Assembly: GCF_910592395.1 (NCBI RefSeq)
Contig: NC_088316.1
Location: forward strand, 14,012,001 to 14,076,000
Length of the DNA: 64,000 nucleotides
Direction of reading: 5' to 3'
DNA from: Lineus longissimus
Lineage: Eukaryota; Nemertea; Pilidiophora; Heteronemertea; Lineidae
The translations under genes were made by a program, and so were the position numbers. The first letter of the stretch is position 1; each line of letters opens with the position of its first letter. Below, piece after piece: positions 25,876 through 45,512 of this stretch. The notes beneath the pieces are model-generated. The model saw only the letters and a list, made by a program, of their open reading frames with translations. It did no database searches and was not told where the DNA came from.

Positions 25876-26047
25876 ATGATTCAAGCGAGATTTGCCCAAA
25901 CCTTTTTGTCCATGTTGACACAATTTCGAATTCATAGATATGACACAGAAATCAACCAAATTATGATATGTAAGATAAGTGTTTATTTGACGAATAGATA
26001 GAAGCTAATATGCAGCTCATTATAGAATTATTACCACCTTCTTATTG

Positions 26048-27272
26048 CATATCTTCGGCCTGGAAAGTACCCTTTAGCTTAAGTTAGACAACGAATATCA
26101 TATCAGAGGCAAGGAAAACAAAATGCAGAATGCCGGTCACAATAACATCAGTTATCAGTCGTATGATATATCTTTGATGTGTGTTATGAGTGTTTTGTCC
26201 ATATTTTTGTTTAGAAATTCATGTCTCTGTGAACTTCGATCACCCATGCTTTGGGTTATACAAATCAATTGATAGTTTTAGAAGATGGATGTTAATAAAT
26301 TGTTGTGTACCCAGTATTCGGTTGTGTACACAGTATTGGTCAATTTGTCTTTTCTTCATTATCAACTGTCAACCACTTCTCCTCAAGGCACTGTCGTGGC
26401 CAAAATGGTATTTATTGTTGATGCCCATTACAGTGAATGATATTCTGTGAAATCATAAGTTCTTAACTCGCACAGTGCATTGGTCGTGTGGAAGGTTCAT
26501 ATGCTGGCATAATAATGCAATTTTGCAGTCTTTGATCAACATAAGTGATCAATGCATTGGAATATCTATGTTGCAAAGAAAGTCATCTTTTAACTCAAAC
26601 CTTGTTTTGCGAAATTTGGTTGAAAACTACAGAAATAATTCCCATTTTGGTGGTGGCAGTGCCATGTGAAATAAGGAGTAACTGACCTGGTTGGTAGATA
26701 ACGAAGGGCCAAATTGACTTGACTTCGAATAAGGTTGTTTCCTCATGAGGTGTGATAGCAGGACAGGTACAAGCCTTCATTTCTTAGGAGAGATCTGCAG
26801 GCACATGATACTATGTTTATATATGGAGATGTCAATGCCATATTATAAAGGGCTTCCCAATTAAATGTTTTGTCAAGAAAAATATCTTTTTGTCAAGGAG
26901 CATGTCTTTTTATTGTGTATTGTGGTATAGTTTTGGTGAGCCTGTTGTTACTTGGCCTGAGAAACACTTCAGAATTTAGCCGATGTTCGTCATGACAAAG
27001 CAAGTCCATTGCTGTAAGAGTAAATTTAACTTGCTCTTACAGCAATGGACATGCTTGGCCATCTGGTGAGACAGCAAAATATCTGTTGAATGAAAATTGA
27101 TGTTTGTCAAGAGGTCTCATCGATACGCTGTTTAAAGGAACCAATTGAGGATGGTTGACTGAGGGTAGACCTTGTTAAAACTCTGTGTTCTCTGCATTTT
27201 GTTTTCCTTGCCTCTGATATGATATTCGTTGTCTAACTTAAGCTAAAGGGTACTTTCCAGGCCGAAGATATG
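26048..27272. mobile_element. 1.2 kb element bounded by a perfect 82 bp inverted repeat
   Basis: 26048-26129 and 27191-27272 are exact reverse complements over 82 bases (CATATCTTCGGCCTGGAAAG at the outer end, AAACAAAATGCAGA at the inner end). The 1.06 kb between them has no transposase-like frame. A strong hairpin at about 27000-27056 lies inside the interval. Complete identity implies recent formation or ongoing conversion between arms. It could be a non-autonomous transposon or an inverted duplication. Confidence 0.7.
26998..27056. other. Pre-miRNA-like hairpin, 22 paired bases
   Basis: GTCCATTGCTGTAAGAG (27004-27020) pairs perfectly with 27034-27050. After one A/A mismatch five more pairs follow (26998-27002 with 27052-27056). 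The loop is 13 bases (27021-27033). A 59-nt hairpin with a 22 bp stem and a single mismatch fits a miRNA precursor or the hinge of a small palindromic repeat. I do not recognise a known family in either arm. Confidence 0.45.
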
Positions 27273-28660
27273 GAGTAAACCAAAAGAGTTCCAAAAGAAC
27301 ATCACTGTTTTCTTGATGACACAGATAATCCACAAACTGCCAGACTCCCGGTGAGCCATTCTATTTGGGCAACGCAGTGAGCACAGCAGCAGACTTTTTA
27401 ACTTTTTAAAGTTTGCTGAGCTTGATTTGACATATTATTATAACACAGCTATCAAGAAAAATTGTGGGTGACTTCTATGGAAGAAATTATGTTAACAACA
27501 AGATGATTACCACAAGAAAATGTTTTAAAATCTGAAAAAAATATAAAACAATCAATCCCTCATTATGGGAGGCCTACATTACATATTTCAAACTCCTGAG
27601 TTGCCCCGTCTTGTGATCCCATTAGGCCCTGCATAATCAATTCTATGTTGAGGGTCCCGCAGATTTAGAAATTGCATCCAGAGAAAAATCTTAAGTTACC
27701 ATTCCCTCACTAGTCCCTGCATCAGTGTTATATAGTAATGACCATTTTCACTTCCTTGCGATGTTCTGTGAGATAGGATAGACCCTCTTAGGGAGTTCAT
27801 GCAACTTAACCTGACCCGCCTGGCTGGTGCCTAAAGTCCCTTTAAGAAAGCAAATTACGATTTCTCGGTGAAAGCAGATAGATGACAAGATATTGCTCTG
27901 GACCCAAAGCATAAAATCAACACGCATAGCCGTAGTCTGGAGAATTATGATAAACTTGAAAGGATTTCAGCTGGGTTATTCATGAGGCACCCTGTAGAGA
28001 CCATATTTGAAATTAGAATGTTTGGGTACATCCACAACTATCTATCATAAATACCAGGTATGTTGTTACAATACACATAGAATACATGTACATCAAGCAC
28101 CACATTAAAATTAAACAGTCTCACATCTGTATGATCAGAAAGTACATGTATGTCTTTACCTCTTGCACATACTTCATGTTCCACATTAAGATATGTTTTA
28201 TGACCACCATTGGGTTAGTATGTCCAGTATCAGGTTGTCTGGGCTCCTGACCTCACTCCCGCTGTCCTACTCATAGGTCAGGCAGCAACAATTCATGAAT
28301 ATTGAAAACAGAGACATTTTTTACGATTCTTGTGTACCTGTTTCGTATAATGAATAAACAAACACTGCGAAAATCAGCACAATTTATCAAGATTTAGTCT
28401 CTAAATCATCCTTTTTACCGATGCTATCATAGAGGTGAATTGAATGCAAGTATCTATTCGAGAAATTTTCCCTTGGCTGACACAATAAGTGAATAAAAGA
28501 TACCAGAAGCTGAGCCTCATTCATACATTTCCAACTGCCCTCTTCTGGAGTGATACAGGTTATTTGAGTTGTTTAAGCTTACGTCACCATTATTAACCAA
28601 CTTGTAAGACTAAGACCAATAAAGACATGATTGTATCATACAGTCAACACATAAATCATC
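27273..28660. other. Intergenic between Rab30 and Rab33, nothing recognised
   Basis: No gene, tRNA or clear repeat. Sequence is moderately AT-rich throughout. Confidence 0.35.
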
Positions 28661-29072
28661 ACAGCAGAACCAAGACATCTGTGCATTATATACAGTGCAG
28701 TAGATACATCTTGGTTAAAAAATCTGGGAGAAAAGCATACTGGATCACCCATTTAACAGATAAATGACTTTCATCATAATACTCAATAGCAGAACCAAGA
28801 CTTCTGTGCATAATATACAGTGCAGTATACATGTTCTTGGTTTTACTCAAGAGTGAAAAATCCCACTGAACAGTCATGATTATATTGAAATTGCTTGTAC
28901 ATGTACAAGATTTATAAGACTCTTTGACTAGAATCCAAAAGTATGGTGCACACTGGCAGCTACTAACTACAAAATCGAATCAGATCGGCACAGAATTTCC
29001 TCTGTTTGATGACATGTGGCCAGTTGAACCAAGAATGAATAAAGATTTATCTTTATCAATTCTTGGTTGAAC
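28661..29072. repeat. Cluster of AACCAAGA...TCTTGGTT hairpins
   Basis: Two tandem relatives, about 28669-28724 and 28793-28843, each start AGAACCAAGA, contain TCTGTGCATTATATACAGTG or a variant, and close TCTTGGTT. A third hairpin at 29023-29072 pairs AACCAAGAAT with ATTCTTGGTT and ATAAAGAT with ATCTTTAT around two bases. All three share the same arm sequence. They lie 340-750 bp past the Rab33 stop, where a 3' UTR would be, on the minus strand. Confidence 0.55.
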
Positions 29073-29409
29073 CAATCACCAATGCAGATCATATTTCGGC
29101 GCTATAAAGACTGTCACTCTCAAAGCACCCCTAGTCTACATGTGGCCAACATCTTCTTAGAGACATCAGCTCAAAAGCTTCAAAGCACCGGGACTTTTCT
29201 TGAAGTAGCTGGATACATGTCCCATTTCTCAGAAAAATCACGCTGTATTTTACCTCACATTCAAAATAGAAGGTTGTTATACATACAAGTAGTACACTAC
29301 AAATTTCCTGCTTCTAACAACTTTGGAACAGGTTCAGACACTGTCAGAAGAAAGAAATGAACACCCTCTTGAGACAGAACCCATAACCACTTTTCTACAC
29401 TAACAACTT

Positions 29410-31777
29410 TCAACAACCACATGAATCCTTTTCTGCAGTTTCTGAACTCTCCTCTAACTGTCCTACAGATATCACATTTTGTGTTGGTGCCGGCAAGTTT
29501 CCATATCGCGCCCATGCCGGAGGCATCATCGGCTTAGAGTTCTTCAACTTATGAGCTATCGTTAGAAATATTGCGTCAACGTGGTCACAGTCTGTGTCAT
29601 CTTTCGCCGATGTCTCAAACAATGGCATGTTATGTGCGTCCGCAAACTTTTGTGCCATGTTTGTACTGACGGCAACTCTGTCCCTCAAGTCACATTTGTT
29701 TCCTACTAGAATACGTGGAATGTCCGATGTGAGGTTATGTTTGTCACACTCTTCCACCCAATGAGGCATATTCTCAAACGATTGGAATTTGGTGACGTCG
29801 TACGTGAATACGACGGCATGTACGTTACGGTAGTAATGTTGCACCATGCTCTTCCGGAAACGTTCTTGACCAGCAGTGTCCCAAAGCTGCAGCTGTAGGA
29901 GAGAAAGACAGTAAAAATTAAAATCAACGTTTCTTTTCAGGCCTTTGACTCCCACTCCCAGCTAATCAGTCCACCTTATTACAAAATTTCCAGTACAACA
30001 GATTTCTGAACCTGATCAAGATGACTGTACTTTTGATGCTCTTGTTGGTAAAAACAATAGCACAAACACGGCGGAGAATCTGTCATTTCATGATCATAAG
30101 GCTCTCATAGCTTGATGCAAAAATTTAAGACATTGTTAGAATAGTGAGTTACAACCATTGTTTAATTTTGTAATTTTATCCCCAAAGTGAGTACTGATAT
30201 ATGAATAGTGAGTTACAACCATTGTTTAATTTTGTAATTTTATCCCCAAAGTGAGTACTGATATATGACTAGCTGCTTTTTGTCCTATCATATTGCAAGA
30301 ATGCAGTGTAAAATCTACAGTGGTATACCGGCACAGAGAGAATATGCTTGAATATCATGTCTGCTTGGAGAATGCCTCTGATCAGATAGTAGAGTGTGTA
30401 CCACATGTCTCTACATGTACTTGATGTTGCATACTTGAAGTAGCCCGCATCGTGAAGCATGTGAATCATCAGTGTTGTATCAGCCCATCAAAAAATCAAT
30501 AAACAATGAGATAACAAGAGTGAAGTGAATAAGGAGTCCCCGGAGGCCATGGAACCCTGGAGCGGTATAGGATGGTAGTGTAACTGAAATACTACAAACC
30601 TACTTAGCATTTGTCAACTTGGAGGTTCTCTCTTGGAGGAAAAACCTCTACCGGGAAACAAAACTGCGCGTAACTTACTTGGTAGTTAGGCAGACACAAT
30701 TTAAAATTACTTGATTGCTAAAAAAAACTAATGGAGAACGCAAGCTAGAACCCACTATGATGTTTGAACATGTAAGGCTACGAGTACATGTATTCAACCA
30801 AAAGGCTGCTAGTACTCATTCAAAGACATCTTTTTGATAAACACCTCATTTGAGCATGTCCACAAGGACTGAATTAAAGCCAGGCATACAAAAAAATTCC
30901 CAAAATCTTTAAAAATGACCCTACCCCTTTAGACCTTCGATGCACCTCAACAACATCCGGCCGCAAGTTTGCTCCAAGATCAAGGTGGGAAGCCAAACCC
31001 CCCCCCTTACCAGGCGCTAAATAGATATCCATGCAACAGCCATTGATGGCAACAACCAACCAACAGCAAACAAAAGACAGTGTGGTTGCATACCGTGTGT
31101 TCTTCTGTTCGCTGTACCTATATTATCAATCACTCAAACTTATCCTATCTTGCCAGGGATAATCCCATCTGTCAATTGTTTAGTTCAGTTGTTTCCAAGG
31201 ACAAGTTGTCTCCTTGTCATCGTGACATCGAGTCCAGAGAGACTATAGATATCCTTGGCACCTAGTCGGATGGGGATGGCTGTTTAGTGTTCAATGCCAA
31301 AAGTTACCGATAAAAATATAATACAGTTGAACCTTAGCAGACACCTCTCTATTAAGGACAACCTCTCTATTATTAAGGACACTATATTTGGTCCCAAATT
31401 GGCTGTTTCCATTCAATTTGACCTCTCTAATCAGGACACCTCTCGATCAAGGACAGCACTTGTCAGTACCAAGGGTGGCCTTAATAGAGAGGTTCTACTG
31501 TATAGGCACAACGAGAACAATCAATGGTGAAATTTACCTTTATCATTTCTCCATCAAGATCGACTTGTCTTTCTCTGAAGTCAACGCCAATAGTTGCTTC
31601 AGTCCTCTCTGGAAATCTTCCACCGCAAAATCTGAAGGTCAGACATGTTTTTCCAACATTGGAGTCTCCAATAACAATGATTTTGAAAATCCTTTTCTGA
31701 GCCAGCTGTCTTTCAACCTGATGCTGACCTGATCCAGTGGAGCCAGAGGCAGAGCTTTCAAGATCTTCACGTTCCAT
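29410..31777 (-). CDS. RAB33: Ras-related small GTPase Rab33, complete, 2 exons
   Basis: Coding exon 1 is 31777-31538 and exon 2 is 29892-29410 on the minus strand, with a 1645 bp intron in phase 0. The 240-residue product has GDSNVGKT at 37-44, ATIGVDF at 61-67, WDTAGQE at 84-90, NKCD at 145-148, ETSAK at 173-177 and a C-terminal CGC prenylation motif. The phrases [19 protein letters not shown] and [17 protein letters not shown] are hallmarks of Rab33A/B. Rab33 proteins act in intra-Golgi traffic and, through ATG16L1 in vertebrates, in autophagy. An alternative upstream in-frame ATG at 31798 would add seven residues. I prefer 31777 because a splice-acceptor-like TTTGTGCAG precedes the segment and family N-termini are short. 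It is divergently paired with NAA15. Confidence 0.95.
30140..30267. repeat. Tandem duplication of 64 bp in the Rab33 intron
   Basis: The segment GAATAGTGAGTTACAACCAT through GAGTACTGATATATG is present twice in direct succession with no obvious differences, indicating a recent duplication. Confidence 0.85.
31030..31125 (+). repeat. Dispersed repeat in the Rab33 intron
   Basis: Relative of 12930-13035 (AGCAAACAAAAGACAGTGTGG core), same orientation. Confidence 0.5.
31322..31503. mobile_element. MITE with TACAGTWGAACCT ends in the Rab33 intron
   Basis: Left end TACAGTTGAACCTTAGCAG and right end (reverse complement) TACAGTAGAACCTCTCTATT are inverted relatives. The interior repeats ACCTCTCTATTAAGGACA-type blocks. 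Ends of this style occur on pogo/Tigger-like non-autonomous elements in many animals; that class is inferred. A fragment of the same family lies at 59680-59748. Confidence 0.65.
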
Positions 31778-32250
31778 CTCGGTTTCAACCCTGCACAAAC
31801 CTTCCGATTGTAAGCAAAATGGTAAGTAAAGCAGTGAATGTTTGCTTGAGTACTTGGTCTTTCAGACTACACAATTGTTATCAGATTTTTATCCAGCAAT
31901 TTGTGAAAAATTGTACTTTTATTCGTGCAAATTTGACACATTTGCACTTTTTTCCACCATGTTTGTTTTCGTCAATTTATGATGCATTGTGGGTAATTGC
32001 AATTACCGTCAATGTCTTATTACAATTTGAAATCATATGGACTCATAATTTGCGGCTTAATTTTATAACCTGATCTTTCGATGCTATATAAATCTTCAAT
32101 TTATAGACAAAATGTTCATAATATCGCCGGCACGAGAATGGAATTCGGGGTGTCCGCCATATTGAAATTTCACCACGAGGTGCTCTGGTGATTTTCGATC
32201 AAAATTACCCCCCTAAATAAACCATTACAACATACTTGGGAGGGTTAGCG
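31778..32250. promoter_or_regulatory. Shared divergent promoter of Rab33 and NAA15
   Basis: Only 473 bp separate the two start codons, which point away from each other. The interval contains GCATTGTGGGTAATTG (31984-31999), close to the ZNF143/STAF element, and CCGCCATATT (32154-32163), close to the YY1 element. Both are recurrent at bidirectional housekeeping promoters in animals. Start sites are not determined by the sequence alone. Confidence 0.6.
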
Positions 32251-40792
<8,542 letters not shown>

Positions 40793-41156
40793 TTCAGAAA
40801 GAAACAAAACAAGATGTGCTAAGTTGATTTAATGCTTTGGGTTTCTGTTGCGCCGAATGGTGCGACGGGCTCACCTCTTAAGAATCCCCAGTGACATTTT
40901 CAAGGCAAGCGATGGGAAATTCACATGTTTAGGGAATTTCATCTGTGTCAAAAAGAGGTTCAAGTTGCTTGGTCATTACTGTTCTGATAATGTCTGACTG
41001 TGCCTCGGAGCAACCGTTGCTGTTTCTGCCATTGACCGTAAATAGGATGCATAAAACCCAGTAACATTTGCAGATTTAGCTCACCGTTGGACACTATCAT
41101 GTGTTTGAATTTTGAGTAACATTGTATGGAACATTACTAACTGATTCTCATTGTTT
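40793..41156 (+). other. NAA15 3' UTR, proximal part
   Basis: Follows the NAA15 stop directly. No coding content. No canonical AATAAA is seen in this stretch, so the UTR probably continues past the hairpin at 41157. Confidence 0.5.
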
Positions 41157-41212
41157 GCTCCAAGATGTCGAGATGTTGAGGGAGATGTGCAACATCTCTC
41201 AATGCTTGGAGC
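41157..41212 (+). other. Two-tier hairpin in the probable NAA15 3' UTR
   Basis: GCTCCAAG (41157-41164) pairs with CTTGGAGC (41205-41212), and GAGATGTTG (41170-41178) with CAACATCTC (41190-41198). A 5/6 internal loop and an 11-base terminal loop complete it. It lies 365 nt past the stop. Confidence 0.5.
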
Positions 41213-43039
41213 TAACTGTAGTGATTGCCGGTTTCAGTATGATTCTCATGGACACAGTTTTCGTTAATGGAGACTTCTGGTTTCCATGAATACTCCATGA
41301 GTTCTTTGTATATACTAGAGGCCATCGCCAGGTTCTTATGTTATGTCACAAGCAAGCAATATTACATGTTGAACGTGATAACTCAAATTAAACTTGACTT
41401 ATGTGTCCTGAAAGAGTGGTATTTATCACAGTGACTTCCCCGACTGTTTTGGCCCAGCATGTTTTAAAAAGTGCCACGTTCTTAAAAACATTTTTGAAGA
41501 AAAAAATTTAAAAATATTGGCGTCAACACAAAGAGTACGATAAAAGGCCAGAAGGTCTGATGTGTTCAAATCCAGGCAAACACTGCATCACCTAGTTCTT
41601 GCTGTCCACATACAAGTTAGCCTTGTCACTTATCTCAACTGTTAGCATATCAACTGCTGCTATTGCCAGCCTGTAAATCTTCGGGCGTGCCCCAAGGATT
41701 AAATTACATGTCCGTTTGAAAGTTCATTTGTGGGCCACAGTTTTCTGCATGTTATTACTGTAAGGAGTTGTAAAACTGCCTGATCATGACTGATGTAGTA
41801 GGCGTATCCTTGTAGCTCTAAATTGGAGCCCTGCAGAAAGTCTGTGTCCAACTCAGTCAGTGCCACAGCCTGAGCATTTCTGACCGGTACGCATTTACAC
41901 ACCAGTGGAGTAAGTGATGTCAGGCAAAGAGACCTGCTTGGAGTCGCACACCAACAGTGGGGATCGAACTAGGGAACTCATGACCGCCAGTACGATTCTC
42001 AAGTCACTACATCACTGCAGCTTTAACTATACTTTCAAGAGGCCTGTCATTGTTAGTCACTATCACTACTCCTATTTGCCCGTAGAGCATTTGTTACATT
42101 AAGTTATTCCAGTCATTTAACATGCTTTAATTAACTATGGACTTCATGTGTGTGGGGTTCCAATATCTATCATAAGAATGTGTGCTGTTGCATCAAATCA
42201 TGCTCATCATGTAGAAAATTTGGGTTTGAACCTATTGTTTTTTTTGAAAACTGCATCAGTATTCATTGATCAATTCCAAAAACTTGTACATAGAAGTTGT
42301 TTGTGCATCCTAAATCCATTTGAGAGATGTGATTATTGTGCTATTTGGGTTCTGGCTGGGAGGGGGGTTATCAGTGATCCCAGCGTATAAGAGCCTGGTA
42401 ATGTATAACCTAAGCTTGGGGTACACGTTGCTGACTTGCTCTACGAAGGTACATTTCCACACCTGATAAGTGAGAATGTCATTTCCCAGTTGACTTAGCT
42501 TCGCAGTCCCATTCTGCATGACCTTTTTACCCACCTTTGTATACTGCTTTGAAAAATTACCGCCAACCAAATGAAATTGCATACCATGAGGGCAAACTAT
42601 TCACATATTCCTAGAAATTAAGTTGATTTGGGAATAAATGAATAAACTTCTAGTGGTCTCCCTGTTTTGGAAGCCACTTTTTGGGGCAATGGGGTCAACC
42701 TTCTCTGAAAACCAAAGGTATGAAAATCAGATTTTCTGGGTTTGTTTTGCAGCTTCAGTAATCTCAAGCGGTCTTGCTGATTAGACAAACAAGGACTGCC
42801 AGTTCGGCATCAGTTCCTTTAAGTTAAACCATGTGAACCATTGTCCAATAACTGCGGTCATACTTGAGACAATGATCCTGTGCTACTTTTGGTCTAGATT
42901 GTGTAGAATATCATCTTGAATCATCAAGGTCTCTGGTCGTATTCGCCTCTTGGTCTCTCTCCATCCTGGAATGAGTGAGGCGAAGTGACCATAGCCCTTG
43001 ATTGGTCAAGATGCTGAATTGTATTCAAGAGTGTTAACT
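41213..43039. other. NAA15 downstream region
   Basis: AT-rich with an AATAAATGAATAAA polyadenylation-like cluster at about 42632. Holds a tRNA-derived repeat at about 41950-42020. No gene is supported. Confidence 0.4.
41950..42022 (-). repeat. tRNA-derived SINE head
   Basis: On the minus strand the sequence contains TGATGTAGTGACTTGAGA (A-box-like) and, about 35 nt later, AGTTCGATCCCC (B-box-like), as in the promoter half of tRNA-derived SINEs. Extent of the element body toward lower coordinates is unknown. Confidence 0.4.
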
Positions 43040-43242
43040 ACAGTATGTCACGAAAAAGTTGATTAGTATTATAGTAGTTGCATGTCAAGCACTGACATGG
43101 ACACATTAGGGAAGTTTTATATGAAATTAAGGAGGAGACCAGTAGGATTATTGCTTGCTCAGAAATTATCAGTCCTCAAATGAAGTTGTTCTTTTGAGAG
43201 TTGTATTTTCATTGAATGCTCTTCTTTTTCGTGACATACTGT
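43040..43242. repeat. 203 bp element with 19 bp perfect inverted ends
   Basis: ACAGTATGTCACGAAAAAG (43040-43058) is the exact reverse complement of 43224-43242. A small MITE is the simplest reading. The interior is non-coding. Confidence 0.6.
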
Positions 43243-43979
43243 CTTCTCTATCCTATGTGGTCTTAACACTGGTTTTGTGCGAGGACCATGACTTTTCTCC
43301 CAAGGATCATCCCCGCTAGACTCCTTACCAGAGGTACTAGGTACATATCAATCATGTTGGTGACTAGAGGCAGCCGGCAGACAAGTGGGATGTCAAAGAG
43401 GAATTGTAAAAAGAAAGAAACTTAGTACATGTACATTTAGAAGTCTGGGGTCATTTTGTTTTGACAAAGTTTTTTGAAAACCCGTGTTTTTTCTTCTAAT
43501 TCAATAACCTTCTGATTGAAGAAAAATGTTTTGGGTTTAAGTTGTCAGCCAAATGAATGATATTGGTCTAGAATTTCATGAAAACAGAGAATCATGAATT
43601 AATGATAATAATATGCTCATGAGGGTTATCCCTTATTGCGTCCCAAAAGGGCTGGGCTGATTATTTTCACTGGTAGGCCACAATCAGATTCTAGTTTGGT
43701 GAACTCTACAATATACGGTAAAATAGTGTAAAACACCACCACTCATTTTTTCGACAGATTGTAAAGTATGGGGATGTAAAAGAGAAGTGTAGTTTAGTAA
43801 TTATTACAATTAAAATGAGGGTTTTTATACGAGTTAAAATTTGCTGTTTATTTTGTTCCTTGTCTTGTTGCCCAGCAATCTCACTTTTGGTGAAGCATCA
43901 GTTTGCTTTTTAAAAACATATATGTGCTTACCTGGAGAGGATGACGACACGAAAGACCCCGACAAAGGACAGCTTTGAG

Positions 43980-44225
43980 AGGTGTAACACCTTACAACGA
44001 GGTGGTTGAGACTGCAATGAAGTATTAGCTGTGACAACTGGCTGTTATAATTAGATGGTTGTGACGACACTTTGCCATTGGATGGTTGTGACTGCACTGT
44101 TGATAATGGTTGTGACAGTGATTGTGACTGTCTTGCCTTAGACTTTACCATTCTATGGTTACGACTGCAATGTCAATGGCTGTTACTATGTCTTGCCAAT
44201 AAGACGGTTGTGACTATAACATTAA
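43980..44225. repeat. Degenerate minisatellite, GGTTGTGACTG motif
   Basis: At least seven imperfect repetitions of (A)TGGTTGTGACTGCA with variable spacers of about 15-40 bp. No coding value. Confidence 0.6.
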
Positions 44226-45512
44226 TTGCCATATAACATCATAGTGAATAAAGCCTAAGATCAAGTGGAGAACTAACTGTCCTCTGATGAAAAATCAACC
44301 CAGCTTAGTTGTTTTGATAGCCACAATTGATAATGAGGAAGTAGTTCCTAGAAATCCTGATATACTGGGGAAAACCTGATATCCACTTGACTTCTGTGTC
44401 GTACCTTGAACTTGCTTGTCTGACAATAATAGATTACTCAGTAATTCACAACCATGGTGGGAACTATTTTTCACATTTTTTGTAACCTACCCAAAGACCA
44501 CATATAAGATCCTCTTACATGGTGGGCACAGCCGGGGGGAGGGGGGCACAGGCAAAGGGTAAATTTGCTGAGCTGTATTCGCGTAGTTGCTCTCAGCCCT
44601 GTTGTCGCCCCTTAAAACCCTCACCCCTTGTTACAGAATAAGAAATACGGATCCATTCTAGGCACTGAGGCTGTGGGGCATTGGACCCACATTAAGTCTT
44701 TTTAGGCAGTTGCATTGCTCAACCTTTGCTGCTAAAAAGTGTCTTGACACGTGGCATTGACTTCACATTGTTTACACTTCTAAACCAGGTCAACTTCTTG
44801 GAACCAAACCAGGATTGATACTGTCGTCATTAAACGTCGTCTGATTATCAAGAACAACTGTGTCGTCTGCTTATTAAAGGATTGAGCAGGCTGTGATTTG
44901 GTAAACAGCTCTTACTATGCGACTTGGAGCAGGAGACGTTCTCCACAAGCAGAACAAGAAGACAATAAGGTACGTGTTGGTTATTTACAGTTCTTGCCAA
45001 AGTTAATATCCCAAGTCATTGCAATCGCCTCGCACAACCGTTCTCGTCTGAGCGTCAATCTCGTCTCTGACATGGCTCCTGTGAACATGACTGTTGGTGT
45101 GACAGGAACCACTGTCCTCAGTCATTTTTGTCCCGCTTTATCATTCAATTGACATTAGGGTTAGACATATCAGTAGTTTAATCTGCTCGCTGGACATTAT
45201 TCCAGGGGAACGAAAATCCTTTTACACTGAATCAAGTCACATGGTGGGACAGTGACGACTTGCAATATGCTCAAGTGCTGAGGAGGACTGGTTGTTACTG
45301 ATTCGTCGCGAAATTATGATTGTACCTACTCTACTGTCCTTGTCCTATAATGTTGTTTTACCATTGTCCTTGTCTGTTAGTATAGTTATTTTGAATAGTT
45401 ATGCAGCTGTCCTCATCCTTACTTTAGTGGTGGTGTTGAATTCTCCTCGGTCTTTCACATACATGTACACAATTTTATCAACTCAATGTGTTCCATTATT
45501 CCCTCTCCAGCC
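44226..45512 (+). other. BRICHOS gene upstream region
   Basis: No coding content. GACAATAAG followed by donor GTACGT at about 44970 could be the end of a non-coding first exon. The acceptor CCCTCTCCAG ends two bases before the ATG at 45513, which requires such an upstream exon. Confidence 0.4.
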
